Source: Cereibacter changlensis JA139
GTDB taxonomy: Bacteria; Pseudomonadota; Alphaproteobacteria; Rhodobacterales; Rhodobacteraceae
DNA length: 64,000 nt
Reading direction: 5' to 3'
Assembly: GCF_003034985.1 (NCBI RefSeq)
Contig: NZ_PZKG01000006.1
Coordinates: 1 to 64,000, forward strand
Under the pieces are notes generated by a model. It saw only the letters and a program-made list of their open reading frames with translations, was not told the DNA's origin and ran no database searches. A program made the position numbers and the translations under genes. Below are positions 62,547 through 64,000 of the stretch, one piece after another. The stretch's first letter is position 1, and each line of letters starts with the position of its first letter.

Positions 62547-63215
62547 CTAAAAAAGCGGGGTCGCCTCGGCTTGGTCGTCAGCCCTCAGTAGAGACGGGAT
62601 GCCCCCCATGAAGGCGCGCACTGTCCGCGTCACGGCGCCCTCCACCGGGTCCGGCACCTCGGTGGCGTAGATGAACTTGCGGATTGCCATGTAGAACACC
62701 CCGCCGTGCAGACCCCAGAACAGCTCTTCTTCAGCTTCGGTCGGCTCGCGCTCGGGCAGGTCGAGGTCGTGACGCAGTTCCCTCACCGCTGGCCGGATGA
62801 TGCGGCTCAGGATGATGTCGAGGTAGCGTTGCGGCAGGCTGTAGGATTTCAGGCCGGAGGAAATGAAGATCCGCACCCATTCATATTCGAAGACGCAGTC
62901 GACGTAGTCCCGGTAGAAGCGGATCAGCCTCTCCTCCAGCGGCAGTGAGCGGTCAAGGATCAGCGCCTCCCACTCGCTGCGCCAGCGGCTGGTGTAGACG
63001 TGCTGGTAGACCCGCTCGATCAGCGCCTCCTTGCTGTCGAAATGCCGGTAGATCACCGCATGAGACACCCCCAGCCGCTTGGCCAGTTCACGGGTCTGGC
63101 CCTCGAAGCCGTTCTCCGCGAAGAAACGCACCGCCGCCTCGAGGATCTGCTTCTCGCGATCTTCCCATCGCATGTTCTTGCGGCGGGGAGCCGGCGCCGA
63201 CACCTGATCGTCCAT
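62547..63215 (-). CDS. TetR-family transcriptional regulator
   Basis: The 222-residue protein has the helix-turn-helix REKQILEAAVRFFAENGFEGQTRELAKRLGVSHAVIYRHFDSKEALIERVYQHV and a helical ligand domain with a C-terminal MGGIPSLL. GAGGAG precedes the ATG at 63215. Two matching operator sites lie in the divergent region ahead of the molybdenum-hydroxylase subunit gene, which it very likely represses together with itself. Confidence 0.88.
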   Translation of the reverse strand: MDDQVSAPAPRRKNMRWEDREKQILEAAVRFFAENGFEGQTRELAKRLGVSHAVIYRHFDSKEALIERVYQHVYTSRWRSEWEALILDRSLPLEERLIRFYRDYVDCVFEYEWVRIFISSGLKSYSLPQRYLDIILSRIIRPAVRELRHDLDLPEREPTEAEEELFWGLHGGVFYMAIRKFIYATEVPDPVEGAVTRTVRAFMGGIPSLLRADDQAEATPLF

Positions 63216-63262
63216 CGGATCACTCCTCAAAATCGACGAGAGAATAGCCGCCAGACAAGATG

Positions 63263-63276
63263 TGACCAAGTGGTCA
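63263..63276. promoter_or_regulatory. TetR operator, site 1
   Basis: TGACCA-AG-TGGTCA is a palindrome about 50 bases upstream of the tetR start. It recurs almost unchanged 51 bases away. Confidence 0.7.
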
Positions 63277-63313
63277 TTTATATCTTGCGCGGAATCGCCG
63301 CTCCTGCCATTTG

Positions 63314-63327
63314 TAACCAAGTGGTCA
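63314..63327. promoter_or_regulatory. TetR operator, site 2
   Basis: TAACCA-AG-TGGTCA differs from site 1 by one base. It lies about 45 bases upstream of the FAD-subunit gene. Two sites in one divergent promoter suggest cooperative binding. Confidence 0.7.
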
Positions 63328-63372
63328 GAAGTTGGGTTGAGGAGCCCGTGCTGACCGGAGGACGGGGAAGAG

Positions 63373-64000
63373 ATGAAGCCGCCACCTTTCGATTATCAGC
63401 TTGCGGACTCTGTGTCGCAGGCGCTGGACCTGTATGCCCGGTCGGAGGGCGATGCGCTCTGGCTGGCCGGGGGGCACAGCATCGTGCCGTCGCTGGCGCT
63501 CAGGCTGCAGGCCCCTTCGCTGCTGATCGACATCTCGCGCCTGCCGGAGCTTATGGGGATTACGCTGACCGAGGAGGGGCTGCGGATCGGTGCTCTGGCG
63601 ACCCATGCGCAGATTCTCTCAGACCCGCTGGTGCGCACCCATGCGCCGCTTCTCTCCGAGGCCGCCGCCCATGTCGCCCACCCGGCGATCCGCAACCGGG
63701 CGACCTTCGGCGGCAATCTGGTGCTGGCCGATCCGGCTTCGGAATTTCCCGCCGTGGTGCGCTGTCTCGATGCCGTGTTCGACATCGTCGGACCGGAGGG
63801 CGCGCGGCAGGTCGGGGTGGAGGACTTCTTCCTCGATCTCTTCACTACGGCGCTGGAACCGGGAGAGATCCTGCGCTCGGTGCTGATCCCGCCCGCGCCC
63901 GCCAGCCTGCGCTGCGGCTTTGACGAGCTGGCGCGGCGGCATGGCGACTTTGCCATGGTTGGCGCCGCCGTCTGGCTGGTCGTGGCCGAGGGTGTGACCA
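63373..64000 (+). CDS. molybdenum hydroxylase FAD-binding subunit (CoxM-like), partial
   Basis: The visible 209 residues are the start of an FAD-binding subunit of the xanthine dehydrogenase/CO dehydrogenase family. The FAD motifs are ALWLAGGHSIVPSLALRLQAP near residue 28 and ATFGGNLVLADPASEFPAV near residue 117, joined by AAHVAHPAIRNR. GGGGAAG precedes the ATG. The gene runs past the window end; large and small subunits should follow. The substrate class (purine, aromatic N-heterocycle, nicotinate or other) cannot be read from this subunit. Confidence 0.88.
   Translation, partial: MKPPPFDYQLADSVSQALDLYARSEGDALWLAGGHSIVPSLALRLQAPSLLIDISRLPELMGITLTEEGLRIGALATHAQILSDPLVRTHAPLLSEAAAHVAHPAIRNRATFGGNLVLADPASEFPAVVRCLDAVFDIVGPEGARQVGVEDFFLDLFTTALEPGEILRSVLIPPAPASLRCGFDELARRHGDFAMVGAAVWLVVAEGVT

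Noticed and set aside
1-64000. CRISPR arrays, tRNA and rRNA genes
   Set aside because: No regularly spaced direct repeats, tRNA cloverleaf or rRNA signature was noticed while reading the window.

Overview
This is a GC-rich window with dense, short-spaced operons, strong GGAGG-type ribosome sites, a DUF982 protein, many GcvA-like LysR regulators, TTT and TRAP transporters and several IS families. That mix is typical of Rhodobacterales (Paracoccus/Rhodobacter-like Alphaproteobacteria). This is inferred from gene content, because no rRNA, tRNA or other taxonomic marker is present. The amount of IS debris suggests a plasmid, chromid or genomic-island region, but no replication or partition gene was found to prove it.

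Region 1 (about 1-2.97 kb) holds a purine nucleoside permease-like exported protein with a strong hairpin behind it, an IS110 transposase fragment beside a 17-bp inverted repeat, and a small DUF982 gene.

Region 2 (2.97-23.4 kb) is a large catabolic cluster for an unknown carboxylic acid. It encodes a PrpF-family isomerase, an acyl-CoA dehydrogenase, two paralogous ADP-forming acyl-CoA synthetases, an enoyl-CoA hydratase/3-hydroxyacyl-CoA dehydrogenase fusion, a thioesterase, a complete TctBAC tricarboxylate-type transporter, a carboxymuconolactone-decarboxylase-like protein, a D-2-hydroxyacid dehydrogenase, an AbrB-family membrane protein, two SDRs, an MmgE/PrpD protein, a PaaG-like crotonase and LysR regulators. 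Region 3 (23.6-30.9 kb) is a LysR-controlled peptide-type ABC transporter operon ending in a cytoplasmic beta-lactamase-fold hydrolase.

Region 4 (30.9-34.2 kb) is an insertion hotspot: an intact IS110/IS1111-type element sits against a 5'-truncated IS5-type transposase, with an extra inverted copy of the element's left end. Region 5 (34.2-44.5 kb) carries a GTG-started orphan, kdsA, a phosphohexomutase, a divergent ampR-ampC class C beta-lactamase pair, a large autotransporter and a DUF6481 gene. Region 6 (44.5-51.3 kb) has an IS66 remnant, a damaged cytochrome b561/diheme cytochrome c locus, and an RND efflux pump (permease plus adaptor, no outer-membrane partner) with a divergent TetR regulator.

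Region 7 (51.6-60.0 kb) is a coherent shikimate/dehydroquinate catabolic operon. A TRAP transporter (dctP-dctQ-dctM) is followed by aroQ, aroE, the fused 3-dehydroshikimate dehydratase quiC and a histidine phosphatase; two tandem FCD-type GntR regulators are divergent. It should import a hydroaromatic acid and deliver protocatechuate. Region 8 (60.0-62.5 kb) is a mosaic of gene and transposase fragments (helicase-like P-loop, siderophore ABC ATPase, IS3, IS481, IS110, IS5). Region 9 (62.5-64.0 kb) is a TetR regulator with two matching operators in front of a molybdenum-hydroxylase FAD subunit that runs off the window.
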